Below are positions 55,269-64,000 of a stretch of 64,000 bases of DNA, piece after piece; positions within the stretch are counted from its first letter, which is position 1, and every line of letters begins with the position of its first letter. The stretch is from Enhydrobacter aerosaccus (lineage in GTDB: Bacteria; Pseudomonadota; Alphaproteobacteria; Reyranellales; Reyranellaceae), in assembly GCF_900167455.1 (NCBI RefSeq), contig NZ_FUWJ01000010.1:62001-126000 (forward strand), in the 5' to 3' direction. Both the position numbers and the translations under genes were made by a program. The notes under the pieces were generated by a model, which was not told the origin of the DNA, did no database searches, and was given only the letters and a program-made list of their open reading frames with translations.

Positions 55269-57382
55269 GGCTTCTTGCCCCAGCGGTAGTCGTACTGCAC
55301 GAAGCCGGGATCGGCGCCTTCGAGCTTCAGACGACCGATGCGGTTGTTCATGATGCCGCCGAGATAGAGATGGCCTCTGTGCTCGCGCATCGAGGTGATC
55401 ATGGGATGGTTGACCCCGGCCAGATCCCAGTAGGTATCCAGCACCTCGCCCGTCTCGCTGAACTTGATCACGCAGCCCGTATTGATGTTGGGGAACAGCC
55501 ACTCGTCGAGCGGCACGCGCTTGGCCATGCGCCGCCGGAAGCCGGGCATGCGCCAGGCGAGGTCGAGCGCGGGCGAGCGCATGCCGACCATGGCGAGCCA
55601 GTAATTGCCGTCCGACGACAGGTTGATGTTGTCGGGAAAGCCGGGAAGATTATCCATCACCATCTCGACCTGGCCTTTCTTGGGCCCGTCGAACCAGTAA
55701 CGCTTGACGCAGCAGCCCCAGGTCTCGGCGAAGAGGATCGACTGGCCGTTGCGCGAGACGCAGATCCCGTTGGGGAACTTGAGCCCGCGCAGCACCGTGC
55801 GCGTCGTATTGGTGGCCGGGTCGTAGCAGATGATCCGGCCGTTGCCGCGTGCCTCCAGCCCGTCGACCGGCCATTCGTGCATCTCGTAGCGGACCGTCGC
55901 CTCGGAAAAGAAGATGCGGCCATCGTCGGTGATGTCGAGATCGTCGGCCAGGCGCAGGCGGCTGTCGTCGTTGACCGAGGAGAAGCTGCGATTGGTCTCG
56001 TCGGTCGCCTTTTCGACCTTGCGATCCGGCGTGATGCGATAGAGTCCCATGCCGCCGATGCAGACATAGAGATTGTCGTTGCGGTCGAATGCCATGCCGA
56101 GCGGCTGCCCGCCGATATGGGCATAGACTTCCATCTTCTCGTAGTCGGGCGGAAAGAATCGGATGATGTCGCCGTGTCGCGAGCCGGCATAGAGATTGTC
56201 GTGGCGATCGAGGATCACATCCTCCGGCGCCTCGATGCGGCCGAGCCCGATCAGCGTTACATCCTTCAGCCTGTCGTTCTGGGCGAAGCGCGTACCTTCG
56301 CCGATACGCGCGCCGGGGAGCGCCGGCATGTCATGATAGGTCGGGCTGACATAGACCTTGGCGATGATGCGGGTGCGGTTCTTGAGCCAGCGGATGTCGA
56401 TGGTGGCCGCGACGAGAAGGATACCGGCCAGCACCATGCGATTGACGCCGCCCTTCACCGACAGCGTGGTGAGGCCGTTGGTGATCAGCAGCACGATCAG
56501 CGTGCCGACCAGAGCGCGTGTCACCGAGCCGCGACCGCCGCCCAGGCTGATGCCGCCCAGCACCGCCGCCGTCAGCACCGTCACCTCCAGCCCGACGCCG
56601 ACATCGCCGCCGACCGTGCCGAGTCGCGCCGCGAAGAACAGCGCCCCCACCGCCGTCAGCGCGCCACTCGCGGCATAGCAGCGGGCGATGGTGCCGCGCA
56701 CGGCGATGCCGGAATTGTAGGCCGAACGCCGCGACCCGCCGATCGCCGTGATGTGCCAACCCGGCCGCAGGCGGGTCATGAAGATGTGGCCGAAGATGGC
56801 GACGGCGGCGTAGAGCAGCGCCACGCTCGGGATGCCGAACACGCCACCGCCGCCCATGAAGTCCCACAGCGCATCGTCGGGAAAGGCGGCCGCGATGGTG
56901 TTGGAATAGTCGAACAGCAGAAGATCGTAGGCGGAGCGATAGATGATCAGGGTGATCAGCGTCGTGATGAAAGCGCGCAGGCGCAGATAGCCGATCAGGA
57001 AGCCGTTCACCGCGCCCAGCGCCGCCCCGAATGCAACGGTGATCGCCACCACCGCCGGCACCGGCAGGTTCAGCACGTCGAGGCAGAACAGAGCGCAGAA
57101 GTCCGTCAGCGCGAACATAGACCCGACCGACAGGTCGATGCCGCCGACCACGATCACCAGCGCCATGCCGAGAACGACGAAGCCGATCTCGGCGGCCTGG
57201 CGCGCCGTGTCGGCGAGGCTGTTGGGAGATAGAAAGCCCGGGATGGCCTGCGAGAAGGCGATCGCCACCAGCAACAGGACGATCACCGGAATCGCGGTCT
57301 CGGTCCACCGCTTGGACAGGATCTCGCCGAGGAGATGATCCGGCCAGAACCGATAACGCAGACGCAGTACGGCTTCTCTCAT
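55265..57382 (-). CDS. RbsC-type sugar permease fused to an SMP-30-like beta-propeller
   Basis: This is a 705-residue fusion. Residues 1-335 are a complete RbsC/XylH-like permease with about nine to ten helices and the family motifs VVLGMALVIVVGGIDLSVGS and LTAAVLGGISLGGGRGSV. Residues about 375-705 are an SMP-30/strictosidine-synthase-like propeller (APEDVILDRHDNLYAGSRHGDI, PLGMAFDRNDNLYVCIGG, FPNGICVSRNGQSILFAETW, FPDNINLSSDGNYWLAM). Permeases of this family end in the cytoplasm, so the propeller should face inward. I chose ATG at 57380-57382; an ATG 12 codons upstream is possible. It lies between the binding-protein gene and the second propeller gene. Confidence 0.9.
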   Translation of the reverse strand: MREAVLRLRYRFWPDHLLGEILSKRWTETAIPVIVLLLVAIAFSQAIPGFLSPNSLADTARQAAEIGFVVLGMALVIVVGGIDLSVGSMFALTDFCALFCLDVLNLPVPAVVAITVAFGAALGAVNGFLIGYLRLRAFITTLITLIIYRSAYDLLLFDYSNTIAAAFPDDALWDFMGGGGVFGIPSVALLYAAVAIFGHIFMTRLRPGWHITAIGGSRRSAYNSGIAVRGTIARCYAASGALTAVGALFFAARLGTVGGDVGVGLEVTVLTAAVLGGISLGGGRGSVTRALVGTLIVLLITNGLTTLSVKGGVNRMVLAGILLVAATIDIRWLKNRTRIIAKVYVSPTYHDMPALPGARIGEGTRFAQNDRLKDVTLIGLGRIEAPEDVILDRHDNLYAGSRHGDIIRFFPPDYEKMEVYAHIGGQPLGMAFDRNDNLYVCIGGMGLYRITPDRKVEKATDETNRSFSSVNDDSRLRLADDLDITDDGRIFFSEATVRYEMHEWPVDGLEARGNGRIICYDPATNTTRTVLRGLKFPNGICVSRNGQSILFAETWGCCVKRYWFDGPKKGQVEMVMDNLPGFPDNINLSSDGNYWLAMVGMRSPALDLAWRMPGFRRRMAKRVPLDEWLFPNINTGCVIKFSETGEVLDTYWDLAGVNHPMITSMREHRGHLYLGGIMNNRIGRLKLEGADPGFVQYDYRWGKKP

Positions 57383-57428
57383 CGTACGACCCGCTGACGC
57401 AACAACGCCAAATTCCACACCGACGAAC

Positions 57429-57459
57429 GATCGGGACCGACTTCGAGTCGGTCCCGATC
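57429..57459 (-). terminator. Perfect 14-bp hairpin after the sugar-binding protein gene
   Basis: GATCGGGACCGACT (57429-57442) and AGTCGGTCCCGATC (57446-57459) pair perfectly around a 3-base loop, 11 bases after the binding-protein stop and 46 before the permease-fusion start. Such hairpins between binding-protein and permease genes usually stop most transcripts or protect the upstream mRNA, giving excess binding protein. No T tract follows. Confidence 0.75.
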
Positions 57460-57470
57460 TCGGAGGTCCG

Positions 57471-58496
57471 CTACTGCTTCAGCCGCTCGAGCTTCCAGCA
57501 GGTGCCGTCGATGTCGGCGTTGGCCTTGGTGACGGGAATGAGGGTCGTATAGTCCGACCCCTTCACCGAGCCAGGCTTGATGTCGGACGACAGCAGCCAC
57601 TTGATCAGCGCCGCCATGTCGCTGCCTTGCGTCGGCACGTCGTAGCTGAGGTCGAGGTCGAAGGCGCCGGACTTCACGAGATCGCAGGCGCCCTTCTGCT
57701 CGCCGCCGCCCGAGGTGGCGACGAAGACCTTGCCGGTGAGACCGGCCTCCTTCACCGCCGCCGCGGTGCCGATATCCATGCCGTCCCAGAAGCCGACGAT
57801 GCCGCACAGATCGGGATTCTGCTTCAGCACCGTCTGGGCGATCGCCTTGGCCTTGGCCGCGTCCCAGTCGGCCGCCTGGCTCGAGACCACCTTGATCTCC
57901 GGATGCTTGGCCAGCACGTTCTCCACGCCCTTCAGCGTATAGGCACTGGCCGCGGCGGACAGCGCGCCCTGGATGATCGCGATCTTGTTCGACTTGCCCT
58001 TGCAGAAGTCGACCACCGCCTCGGTGTCGCGCTCGCCGATCTCGATCCAGTTCGCGCCCACGAAACCGGTCGTCCGGTAGGCCGAACCCATGTTGATCTG
58101 GATGACGAAGATGCCTTCCTTCTCCGCCCGCTGCAGGAGCTTGGCGTAGGTCTGCACGTCGGGATTATGCACGACGATCGCCGCCGGCTTCTCCGAGATC
58201 AGCGTCGTCACGGCCTGCGCACCGGCATTGGTACTCCAGTTCGGATCGCGCACCACCACCTTCATGCCGTAGGGCTCGAGCTGGCGCTTGAGCACGGCGA
58301 ACCAGCCCTCGGTGAGATCGAAATTCATCGCCACCGGCACGTAGCCCACGGTCTTGCCCTCAAGCGCCTTCTTGAACGGCGCCTGGAACGGCTCGTCGAG
58401 CCCCTTCTGGGCAAAAGCCGGCGCAAGCGAGACGCCCAAGACGGTCGCAGCGGCAGCGGCTCGAGCCAGCCATCGCCTCGCGTTCAACGTGATCAT
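57471..58496 (-). CDS. Sugar ABC transporter substrate-binding protein
   Basis: This 341-residue periplasmic protein has a signal peptide (ARRWLARAAAAATVLGVSLAPAFAQ) and the peripla_BP_4/RbsB-like fold: TVGYVPVAMNFDLTEGWFAVLKRQLEPYG, IVVHNPDVQTYAKLLQRAEKEGIFVIQIN, IAIIQGALSAAASAYTLKGVENVL and IVGFWDGMDIGTAAAVKEAG. ATG at 58494-58496 follows CTGGAGGAAAC. The ligand is probably a sugar or sugar acid/lactone, given the propeller partners, but it is not shown. Confidence 0.93.
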   Translation of the reverse strand: MITLNARRWLARAAAAATVLGVSLAPAFAQKGLDEPFQAPFKKALEGKTVGYVPVAMNFDLTEGWFAVLKRQLEPYGMKVVVRDPNWSTNAGAQAVTTLISEKPAAIVVHNPDVQTYAKLLQRAEKEGIFVIQINMGSAYRTTGFVGANWIEIGERDTEAVVDFCKGKSNKIAIIQGALSAAASAYTLKGVENVLAKHPEIKVVSSQAADWDAAKAKAIAQTVLKQNPDLCGIVGFWDGMDIGTAAAVKEAGLTGKVFVATSGGGEQKGACDLVKSGAFDLDLSYDVPTQGSDMAALIKWLLSSDIKPGSVKGSDYTTLIPVTKANADIDGTCWKLERLKQ

Positions 58497-58545
58497 GACT
58501 TTGTTTCCTCCAGTTTTATGATTTTCGAGACGAGATTCGGGCAGG

Positions 58546-59517
58546 TCAGATATCTCCCTGCTGCGCCGTCTCCTCATTGCGCGGATTGAGAAACGAATCG
58601 GTGATGACGGCCGCCAGCAGCACGACGCCTTTCACCAGGTTTTGTGCGGAATAAGACATGTTCATGATCGTCATGCCGTTCAGCATGGTTCCGATCAGCA
58701 ACGTGCCGATGACCACGTTGAGAACACCGCCGCGACCGCCCGCGAGCCCGATGCCGCCCAGCACGACCACCAGGATCACGTCATAGATCATGGTCGAGTT
58801 GTAGATGCGGGTCGGCATGCTGTTGACGGAAGCCGCGAGAACCAGCCCGGCCAGCAGGCCGATCAACGACGCCAGCACGTATTGCAGCACGATCAGCGGC
58901 CGCGTCGGCAGGCCCGAGGCCCGCGCGGCGAACGGATTATCGCCGATGGCATAGATGAACGCGCCGTAGCGCGTGCGCCGCAGGAAGGCGGCGACCACGA
59001 AGCAGGCGCCGGCGAACATCACGATCGGCATCGGGATGCCGAAGAGATTGCCCTGGCCCAGCTTCTCGAAGCCGGCGAGGCCCGGGCTCCATTGCACGAC
59101 GTCGAGCTTGAACAGCGCGGTCTGGCCCAGACCGGCGAGAAACAGGCCGGTGGCGAGGGTGGCGAAGATCGACGGCACCTCGGCATAGGCGATCAGCCAG
59201 CCATTGAAGAGCCCGAAGGCAAGCGTGAGCAGGGCTGCCATCAGCAAGGCATGGGAGAACGAATCGCCGTCCTGGACGAGCTGCAACAGCAGACCGGAGG
59301 GAACCGCGAGGGCGGCGATCAGCGATAGATCGATCCCGCGGCCGATGACCACCAGCGCCATGGCCAGCCCCAGGATCCCCAGCACCGCGACGTTCTGCAG
59401 GAGCGTCAGCATGTTGTCGGTGGTCGGGAAGCCCGGCAGGAAGATCGAAAAGCCGGCAAACAGCAGAACGAAGATGGCGAAGACGATCCCTTGCTGCGTG
59501 AGTCGGACTGTCTTCAT
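58546..59517 (-). CDS. Sugar ABC transporter permease (RbsC type)
   Basis: This 323-residue permease has about ten membrane helices and the family segments VLGILGLAMALVVIGRGIDLSL and DVILVVVLGGIGLAGGRGGVLNVVIGT. I chose ATG at 59515-59517 (MKTVRLTQ). It is the first gene of the operon, so this importer has two different permeases, this one and the propeller-fused one, presumably forming a heterodimer. Confidence 0.92.
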   Translation of the reverse strand: MKTVRLTQQGIVFAIFVLLFAGFSIFLPGFPTTDNMLTLLQNVAVLGILGLAMALVVIGRGIDLSLIAALAVPSGLLLQLVQDGDSFSHALLMAALLTLAFGLFNGWLIAYAEVPSIFATLATGLFLAGLGQTALFKLDVVQWSPGLAGFEKLGQGNLFGIPMPIVMFAGACFVVAAFLRRTRYGAFIYAIGDNPFAARASGLPTRPLIVLQYVLASLIGLLAGLVLAASVNSMPTRIYNSTMIYDVILVVVLGGIGLAGGRGGVLNVVIGTLLIGTMLNGMTIMNMSYSAQNLVKGVVLLAAVITDSFLNPRNEETAQQGDI

Positions 59518-59561
59518 GCCGCAAAGCACCTCATGCCCGATTGCGACGTCGCGCAATCATT

Positions 59562-59584
59562 TTGATGCAATTGATGCTCATCAA
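59562..59584. promoter_or_regulatory. Candidate operator upstream of the sugar ABC operon
   Basis: Three TTGATG half-sites cluster here: two direct (59562-59567, 59571-59576) and one inverted (CATCAA, 59579-59584), the last two forming TTGATG-CT-CATCAA. They lie 45-67 bases before the first permease start. A second inverted repeat, GATTGCG-ACGTCG-CGCAATC, lies at 59539-59558. No regulator gene is adjacent. Confidence 0.4.
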
Positions 59585-59623
59585 GATCACGAGCGGTGTC
59601 AATCCACACCGCGCGCACAACCG

Positions 59624-61108
<1,485 letters not shown>

Positions 61109-61119
61109 GTCGGCCGCGA

Positions 61120-62139
61120 TTAGTGCGCCCGGTCGATGGCGAAGTCTACTGCCTCGAGCATGGCCGCCTTGAGCGGCGAATCGACGAACAGCCCCAGCGC
61201 ATCCCGCGCCATCGCGCCGTAATGGCGAGCCCGTTCGAAGGTATCGGCCACAGCGTTATGCCGCTCGATCAGGCTCTGGGCCTGCTCCAGATCCTCGGGC
61301 CGCTGATCGAGCTTCTCGATCGTCCGCTTCCAGAATTCCCGCTCGGTGGCGCGGCCGCGCAGGAAGGCCAGGATCACCGGCAGCGTGATCTTGCCCTCGC
61401 GGAAATCGTCGCCGACGGTCTTGCCCAGCTTGGCTTCGCGGCCGGCGTAGTCGAGCGCATCGTCGACGAGCTGGAACGCGATGCCGAGATTCATGCCGAA
61501 GCTCTCGAGCGCCACGCGCTCGGCCGGCTTGCAGCCCGCGACCATGGCTCCGACCTCGGCAGCGGCGGCGAACAGGCGCGCGGTCTTGGCCTTGATCACT
61601 TCGAGATAGGTCGCTTCGGGCGTGCTGATGTCACGCTGCGTCACCAGCTGCAGCACCTCGCCCTCGGCGATGGTCGAGGAGGCGTTGCACAGGATGCGGA
61701 GGATCTCGAGTTCGCCCACATCGACCATCAGCTCGAAGGAACGAGTGAACAGGAAGTCGCCCACCAGCACCGAGGCCTTGTCGCCCCAGACGGAATTTGC
61801 CGTCGGCTTGCCGCGACGCAGCGCGCTGACGTCGACCACGTCGTCATGCAGGAGCGTCGCCGAATGGATGAATTCGACACAGGTCGCGAGCTTGACGTGA
61901 CGATCGTCGTCGACGTCGTAGCCGCACAGCCGCGCCGCCGCGATGGTCAGCAGGGGTCGCATGCGCTTACCGCCGGCCCCGACCAGGTGGTTGGCGAGTT
62001 GCGGAATGAGCGCCACGGGAGAGCGCATGCGCACCAGGATCTCGCGATCGACGCGGGCCATATCCTCGGCACAAAGCGAGAGCAAGGGTTCGAGGCTTGG
62101 TGCCTTGCGTTTTCCTTCAAGGGAGACGACGGTTGCCAT
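61120..62139 (-). CDS. ispB: Polyprenyl (probably octa/decaprenyl) diphosphate synthase
   Basis: This 339-residue long-chain trans-prenyl synthase makes the ubiquinone side chain. The two Asp-rich motifs are ATLLHDDVVD (first, DDxxD-like) and FQLVDDALDY (second), with GGKRMRPLLTIAAARLCGY before them and KLGKTVGDDFREGKITLPVI after. The chain length (8 or 10 isoprene units) cannot be told from the sequence; alphaproteobacteria commonly use ubiquinone-10. I chose ATG at 62137-62139; it is divergent from the methyltransferase gene. Confidence 0.92.
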   Translation of the reverse strand: MATVVSLEGKRKAPSLEPLLSLCAEDMARVDREILVRMRSPVALIPQLANHLVGAGGKRMRPLLTIAAARLCGYDVDDDRHVKLATCVEFIHSATLLHDDVVDVSALRRGKPTANSVWGDKASVLVGDFLFTRSFELMVDVGELEILRILCNASSTIAEGEVLQLVTQRDISTPEATYLEVIKAKTARLFAAAAEVGAMVAGCKPAERVALESFGMNLGIAFQLVDDALDYAGREAKLGKTVGDDFREGKITLPVILAFLRGRATEREFWKRTIEKLDQRPEDLEQAQSLIERHNAVADTFERARHYGAMARDALGLFVDSPLKAAMLEAVDFAIDRAH

Positions 62140-62163
62140 AACGTGAAGATAGTCCTGCCCACT

Positions 62164-62934
62164 GTGACCAAGTTGCGACACGATGTCGTGAGAGAATGCA
62201 ATCCCCTCCTGGAAACGTCCACCACAGAAGACTCGCTGCTGGGCGGCCGGGTCCGGCTTCTGCAGCCCCGACGCGGATACCGTGTTGCGGTCGATGCCGT
62301 GCTGCTCGCCGCGGCGACGGACGCGAAAGCCGATGAACGGGTGCTGGACCTCGGCGCCGGGGTTGGCGCGGTCGGTCTTTGCGTGGCCGTGCGTGTTCCG
62401 GATTGCCGGATCACCTGCCTCGAACTGCAGCCCGGACTCGCGGCGCTGGCCGCGCGCAACATTGCCGCCAACGGCCTGGCCGGGCGCGTGCAAATGCTCG
62501 TTCACGATATCGCTGCGCCATTGCCGCCGACGCTCGGTCTGTTCGATCATGTCGCGACCAATCCGCCCTATCTTGCCGCCGCCGTCGCCGATCCCTCGCC
62601 CGATCCGAGCAAGGCGCTGGCCACGGTCGAGTCAAGCGCCGATCTGGAACGCTGGCTGCGCGTGGCGACCGGGGCGCTGAAGCCTGGCGGCACGCTCACT
62701 CTGGTCCATCGCAGCGACCGGCTCGAAGAGATCGCCGATCGGCTGGCCGAACTTGGTTGGGGCGACGTGACCGTCAAACGCCTGCCGCCGGCGCGGCGCG
62801 TGCTGGTGCGGGCCCGTCGGTCGGCCGCACGTTCCCTGCACGAAACGACCCCTCTGCGCTTGCACAAGATGGAGGGTGGTTACACGGATGAAGCCGAGGC
62901 CGTGCTGCGCCATGCGGCGGCACTGACCTTCTGA
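62164..62934 (+). CDS. tRNA1(Val) A37 N6-methyltransferase-like SAM enzyme
   Basis: This protein of about 256 residues opens with the family block EDSLLGGRVRLLQPRRGYRVAVDAVLLAAA, followed by the SAM loop VLDLGAGVGAVGLCVAVRV and the catalytic N6-adenine motif ATNPPYLAA. It matches YfiC/TrmN6-like proteins that methylate tRNA or another adenine. Its start is uncertain: GTG 62164 is chosen, GTG 62188 is also good, and both lie within 50 bases of the divergent ispB start. The neighbouring S49 peptidase follows as in many alphaproteobacteria. Confidence 0.82.
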   Translation: MTKLRHDVVRECNPLLETSTTEDSLLGGRVRLLQPRRGYRVAVDAVLLAAATDAKADERVLDLGAGVGAVGLCVAVRVPDCRITCLELQPGLAALAARNIAANGLAGRVQMLVHDIAAPLPPTLGLFDHVATNPPYLAAAVADPSPDPSKALATVESSADLERWLRVATGALKPGGTLTLVHRSDRLEEIADRLAELGWGDVTVKRLPPARRVLVRARRSAARSLHETTPLRLHKMEGGYTDEAEAVLRHAAALTF

Positions 62935-63020
62935 GCGATCGTCCTCAAATTGGCCGACGGTCACCAGATCGCTTGCCATCCCGCTTGCCTTCCCGATCAA
63001 CCACCGCGAGAGTGCCGGCC

Positions 63021-63848
63021 ATGCTGGAATGGTTCAAAGAGCGTCTGCGCCGCGGACCGGTGGTGCCCGTCGTACGGCTAAGCGGTGTCATCGCGTCGGG
63101 CAGCCTGCTGGGCGCACGCGGCCTGTCGATCGAGACAGCGGCGCCTCTGCTGATGCGGGCGTTCAACATGCATGGCGCGAAGGCCGTCGCGCTGGCGATC
63201 AACTCACCGGGCGGATCGCCGGTTCAATCGGCCCTGATCGCCCAGCGCATCCGACTGCTGGCACGGGAAAAGAACCTGCCCGTCATCGCCTTCGTCGAGG
63301 ATGTGGCCGCATCGGGCGGCTATTGGCTGGCCTGCGCCGCCGACGAGATCGTCGTCGATCCGGCGTCGATCGTCGGCTCGATCGGCGTCATCTCTTCCGG
63401 CTTCGGCTTCAAGGACCTGATCTCCAGGATCGGCATCGAACGGCGCGTGCATACGTCGGGCGAACGCAAATCCATGCTCGATCCTTTTCGCGAGGAGAAG
63501 CCGGAAGACGTCGAACGGCTGAAGCGCCTGCAGGCCGAGATCCATGACGGCTTCAAGGACTGGGTGCGCGAACGGCGTGGCAGCCGTCTGAAGGGCGACG
63601 ATGCGCTTCTCTTTTCCGGTGAATTCTGGACCGGCCGGCGCGGCCTCGAACTCGGCCTGGCGGATCGTTTCGGCGAGTTGCGCGCCGTCCTGCAGGAGCG
63701 CTATGGCGCCAAGGTCCATCTGCCCCTGATCGCGGCCCGCAGGAGCCTGCTGTCGCGCCTGGGCCTCGGTGGCAGCATCGAACAGATTGGCCCAACCGCG
63801 CTGGCTGCGATCGAAGAGCGCCTGCACTGGCAACGTTTCGGACTCTAG
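63021..63848 (+). CDS. S49 family peptidase (SohB/SppA-like)
   Basis: This 275-residue serine peptidase has the Ser-Lys dyad: Ser98 in EDVAASGGYWLACAADEI and Lys150 in GERKSMLDPF, with NSPGGSPVQSALI before it. It has no signal peptide or clear membrane helix. It belongs to the short single-domain form that degrades signal peptides or membrane-associated peptides in other bacteria. I chose ATG 63021 (MLEWFKERL). Confidence 0.92.
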   Translation: MLEWFKERLRRGPVVPVVRLSGVIASGSLLGARGLSIETAAPLLMRAFNMHGAKAVALAINSPGGSPVQSALIAQRIRLLAREKNLPVIAFVEDVAASGGYWLACAADEIVVDPASIVGSIGVISSGFGFKDLISRIGIERRVHTSGERKSMLDPFREEKPEDVERLKRLQAEIHDGFKDWVRERRGSRLKGDDALLFSGEFWTGRRGLELGLADRFGELRAVLQERYGAKVHLPLIAARRSLLSRLGLGGSIEQIGPTALAAIEERLHWQRFGL

Positions 63849-63857
63849 GAAGGCCTC

Positions 63858-64000
63858 ATGAAGCTCATTCAGCCCGTCGCTCCCGAGGACCTGGCCGCCG
63901 TGCGGACCTGGTTCGATACGCTCGCGCGCCATTGCCGCGCAGTCGACTACGAGGGCGCGCGCCCCATCTTCGCCGACGACATGATCGCCTTCGGCACCTT
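63858..64000 (+). CDS. NTF2/SnoaL-like protein, N-terminal part (runs off the window)
   Basis: The first 47 residues read MKLIQPVAPEDLAAVRTW, then a helix and ARPIFADDMIAFGTF, which resembles the start of SnoaL-like or NTF2-like cone-fold proteins (nuclear transport factor 2 family). ATG 63858 follows AGGAAGGCC, nine bases after the peptidase stop. The rest lies outside the window, so the function cannot be judged. Confidence 0.6.
   Translation, partial: MKLIQPVAPEDLAAVRTWFDTLARHCRAVDYEGARPIFADDMIAFGT

Noticed and set aside
55233..55502. Longer N-terminus for the 54168-55268 propeller protein
   Set aside because: The extra codons overlap the end of the permease-fusion gene in another frame; the ATGA overlap gives a natural start at 55268.

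Overview
The window is high-GC chromosomal DNA from an alphaproteobacterium. The strongest clue is a long gene order typical of that class: chvI-chvG-hprK-rapZ-EIIA(Man)-HPr-ahcY-tsaE-amgK-murU-addB-addA-trxA, followed on the opposite strand by folC-accD and trpA-trpB-trpF. A short-form HPr kinase, an AddAB (not RecBCD) nuclease-helicase and an orphan Bug/TctC-type binding protein agree with this. A Rhodospirillales, Reyranella-like or Hyphomicrobiales-like host is plausible, but I cannot place it to genus. Genes are densely packed, many joined by 4-base ATGA/GTGA overlaps, and no gene-free stretch exceeds 300 bases. I see no IS element, prophage, integrase or CRISPR array.

Layout. 1-8.5 kb: end of an unidentified gene, tRNA-Gln, a flavin reductase, a CHAD protein, a histidine-rich CobW GTPase, a two-gene RND efflux pump and a divergent DUF4336 protein. 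8.5-17.3 kb: a cyclase/TolB-like/TPR protein, a 982-residue catalase-like/cytochrome c fusion, an APH-like kinase, a Bug binding protein overlapping a cytosolic ModA-like protein, a GGGACAG-rich repeat, and a TMEM165/GDT1 exporter behind a yybP-ykoY (Mn2+) riboswitch. 17.4-28.5 kb: polA, a GST, an IclR-regulated ABC importer divergent from a PLP-dependent decarboxylase, a membrane adenylate cyclase and a HugZ-like protein. 28.6-43.7 kb: the conserved alphaproteobacterial block, covering envelope sensing (ChvIG), PTS-type regulation (HprK, RapZ, EIIA, HPr), SAH hydrolysis, tRNA t6A synthesis, cell-wall sugar recycling (AmgK-MurU), double-strand break repair (AddAB) and thioredoxin. 43.7-52.6 kb: folC-accD-dacA, an MBL hydrolase, and a pyrF-trpF-ridA-trpB-trpA group. 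52.7-59.5 kb: a sugar ABC operon in which one permease is fused to an SMP-30-like beta-propeller and a second propeller protein is encoded next to it. 59.6-64 kb: glpK, a polyprenyl diphosphate synthase, a tRNA1(Val)-type methyltransferase, an S49 peptidase and the start of an NTF2-like gene.

The most unusual items are the catalase-like/di-haem cytochrome fusion with its predicted cytoplasm-membrane-periplasm topology (10342-13290), the sugar permease/SMP-30 fusion with its partner propeller gene (54168-57382), a RidA protein with a histone-like Lys/Ala/Pro tail inside the trp group (50632-51204), and the orphan Bug/ModA-like gene pair (14743-16421). The riboswitch at 17181-17323 is the best-supported regulatory RNA.
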